This document shows, in pieces, positions 62,407 to 64,000 of a stretch of 64,000 bases of DNA. The stretch covers positions 2,673-66,672 of the forward strand of contig NZ_KE384344.1 in assembly GCF_000425265.1 (NCBI RefSeq), written 5' to 3'. The position numbers were made by a program, and so were the translations under genes. Below the pieces are notes generated by a model, which did no database searches, was not told the DNA's origin, and saw only the letters and a list, made by a program, of their open reading frames with translations. The stretch is from Maridesulfovibrio zosterae DSM 11974 (GTDB lineage Bacteria; Desulfobacterota; Desulfovibrionia; Desulfovibrionales; Desulfovibrionaceae). How positions within the stretch are numbered: position 1 is the first letter of the stretch; each line of letters opens with the position of its first letter.

Positions 62407-64000
62407 TTATTCTCCGCTGTTCATGGGAAACCATATCTCATATGAAGTCCCTTCACCAAGGGAGCTGCTGCATTCTATTCTTCCTTTCAGGGCACGGGTA
62501 ATAATATTGTAGACAAGGTGCATTCCAAGTCCGGCGCTGCCAGAACTTCTTGCTGTCGTATAAAATGGTTCAAAAACTTTCAGAAGTTGTTCAGTTCCCA
62601 TACCTATCCCATCGTCTGAAAATTGTAATAGAATGCCGTTTCCATTCTGTTTTGCTACAATCGAAATATTACCGTTATCTCTATCTGGAAAGGCATGAGT
62701 GAGAGAATTAATTACCAGATTAGTAATGACCTGCATCAGTGATCCTGGCGGGATTTTGACTTCAAGCCCATTCGGGCAATTTACTTTGAGGTTATGGTTA
62801 TGTTCTTTTAATTTAGGTTTTAAAGATAGGACAATTCCCTGAATATACTCATTAAGGTTAATTCGTCTTATATCATCAGAGGCCTGATCAACTGCCAGTT
62901 GTTTAAAGTTACTGATCAGGCGTGCTGATCTTTCAAGATTTTTCATGATATTTCCGATTGCCTCTGTTCCTGTTTGAAGACATTTTTCAAGATCTGATCT
63001 TTTCATCTCTCCAGATTCAAAAGAATTTTTAAGGTTAGCAATCATTTCTTTCATAAAAGATGCACTTGTAACACTTATGCCTAGCGGAGTATTTATTTCA
63101 TGAGCTACTCCTGCGACTAACTCTCCAAGTGAAGCCATTTTTTCGGTTTCAACAAGTTTGTCTTGAGTCTGGCGCAGTTCATCCATTGATTTAAGCAGGG
63201 CTGTGTTCGCATTTTCGAGTTCCGTAGTTCGCATTGTAACCCGTTCTACCAGTTCTTTGTTCAAGGATTGAAGCTCCTGTTCAACTTCCTTTATGCGCGT
63301 AATGTCCATAGAAATTGTTAAAACGGCCGGTGTGTTGGTCTCGGCTGAGATATAAGGGACGCGAGTTGTTGACATCCAGTGTGTATCGCGATTTTCATCA
63401 AGAAAACTTTCTTCAGTGAGCATTTTTTCATTGCGTGAGAGTACCAGCTTGTCGTCTTCAAGTATGCGGTTCATTTCTACTGAGTCCAGAATAACATCAT
63501 GAATATCTTTTCCGGTAATTTCTTCAACGTTTAAGCCCAGTTTTAAAGCCTTTATACGATTAACAAGCAAAAATTTACCATCCATGTCATTGGCGAAAAT
63601 ATCTTGCGGCAGAAGGTCAATAATCTGCCTGAGTCGAGCCTCACTCTCGTGGGCTTTTTTCATCGCTCTTCTATTCTGAGTGACATCTAACCCCTGTAAA
63701 AGAATAAAGTTCGGGTCAATATCTCTATCCATTTGTACTGGCGAAAATGTCCAGATAAAGAATTGCTCATCACCTGTCCCTGAATACACTGGTATCTCGA
63801 CAACTGGAGGGGATTCTTCACTTGCAGCTAATTTTATGCTTTCCTTAAGTATTTCAGCATACTGTGCTGGAAATATTTTTGAAAGATTATAATCTGTGAT
63901 GTTGTTGCTGAAACCGATAAGCTTTTCAGCTGCTGGATTCATATCCAGAATTACTCCATTCAAGTCGCAGTTTATTATAGGTGCTTTCGCTGCAGAAAAA
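62407..64000 (-). CDS. PAS-domain sensor histidine kinase (N-terminus beyond window end)
   Basis: The frame is open to the last base, so the gene continues outside the window; the TTG at 63963 is within a PAS domain and is unlikely to be the start. Visible: a PAS domain (NGVILDMNPAAEKLIGF), a second PAS with PAC (LRQIIDLLPQDIFANDMDG), a coiled coil with MASLGELVAGVAHEINTPLG (phospho-His), and an ATPase domain (SDDGIGMG, GSAGLGMHLVYN). It is a soluble C-terminal kinase core of the NtrB-like/HisKA type with no receiver. Convergent with the 1419-residue kinase, possibly by chance. Confidence 0.88.
   Translation of the reverse strand, partial: FSAAKAPIINCDLNGVILDMNPAAEKLIGFSNNITDYNLSKIFPAQYAEILKESIKLAASEESPPVVEIPVYSGTGDEQFFIWTFSPVQMDRDIDPNFILLQGLDVTQNRRAMKKAHESEARLRQIIDLLPQDIFANDMDGKFLLVNRIKALKLGLNVEEITGKDIHDVILDSVEMNRILEDDKLVLSRNEKMLTEESFLDENRDTHWMSTTRVPYISAETNTPAVLTISMDITRIKEVEQELQSLNKELVERVTMRTTELENANTALLKSMDELRQTQDKLVETEKMASLGELVAGVAHEINTPLGISVTSASFMKEMIANLKNSFESGEMKRSDLEKCLQTGTEAIGNIMKNLERSARLISNFKQLAVDQASDDIRRINLNEYIQGIVLSLKPKLKEHNHNLKVNCPNGLEVKIPPGSLMQVITNLVINSLTHAFPDRDNGNISIVAKQNGNGILLQFSDDGIGMGTEQLLKVFEPFYTTARSSGSAGLGMHLVYNIITRALKGRIECSSSLGEGTSYEIWFPMNSGE

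Overview
The window is chromosomal DNA of moderately low GC from a Gram-negative bacterium. The gene set fits a marine sulfate reducer of the Desulfovibrionaceae (Maridesulfovibrio-like). This placement is inference. It rests on many large hybrid histidine kinases, a CheX/HEAT-receiver pair, HD-GYP signalling, a nickel importer (nickel enzymes are common in this group), a DUF1786 protein, a PAS-LuxR regulator and the ablAB osmolyte genes. No 16S rRNA or sulfate-reduction gene is present to prove it.

Layout. 1-2316: two same-orientation copies of an ISL3-type insertion sequence flank a flavodoxin-like reductase gene. The left copy is cut by the window edge. The right copy is decayed (three in-frame stops and a late frameshift) but keeps perfect 22-bp terminal repeats. 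2467-14974: an HD-GYP protein, a small charged protein, a CLC chloride transporter with CBS domains, a nucleoside transporter, a CheX plus HEAT-receiver operon, a lipase-like hydrolase, a DUF1786 protein, a hybrid kinase and YjbQ. 15013-25627, all on the minus strand: a kinase with 14 propeller repeats coupled to a membrane protein; ornithine aminotransferase; a SpoIIE-type phosphatase, membrane protein and LOG-family operon; and a DUF554 protein. 25792-25965: tRNA-Leu(CAA) with its promoter and terminator.

26672-33006 (minus): nikABCDE followed by a MATE exporter that overlaps nikE. 33674-34918: a phosphatidylserine decarboxylase homologue with a signal peptide. 35464-41530 (plus): a PAS-LuxR regulator, then a polar amino acid ABC importer, lysine 2,3-aminomutase (ablA) and beta-lysine acetyltransferase (ablB). 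Together these look like a lysine-uptake-to-N-epsilon-acetyl-beta-lysine osmolyte module. 41790-43154: an RTX calcium-binding protein.

43294-52889 (minus): a seven-gene operon, gabT-livKHMGF-gabD, for uptake and transamination of a GABA-like omega-amino acid. It is preceded by a sigma-54 promoter (GG-N10-GC) and two palindromic upstream sites 53 bp apart, and the gene for a sigma-54 activator lies directly upstream. 53209-57651 (plus): a HAD phosphatase, then a PPC/DUF296 protein with a complete ECF vitamin-type transporter of unknown substrate. 57843-64000: a tiny signal-peptide-like ORF, a 1419-residue hybrid kinase and a convergent PAS kinase that runs off the window.

One theme recurs. 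All three ABC importers with a binding protein (nik, the amino acid importer, liv) carry a hairpin directly after the binding-protein gene and before the permeases, probably to make binding protein in excess.
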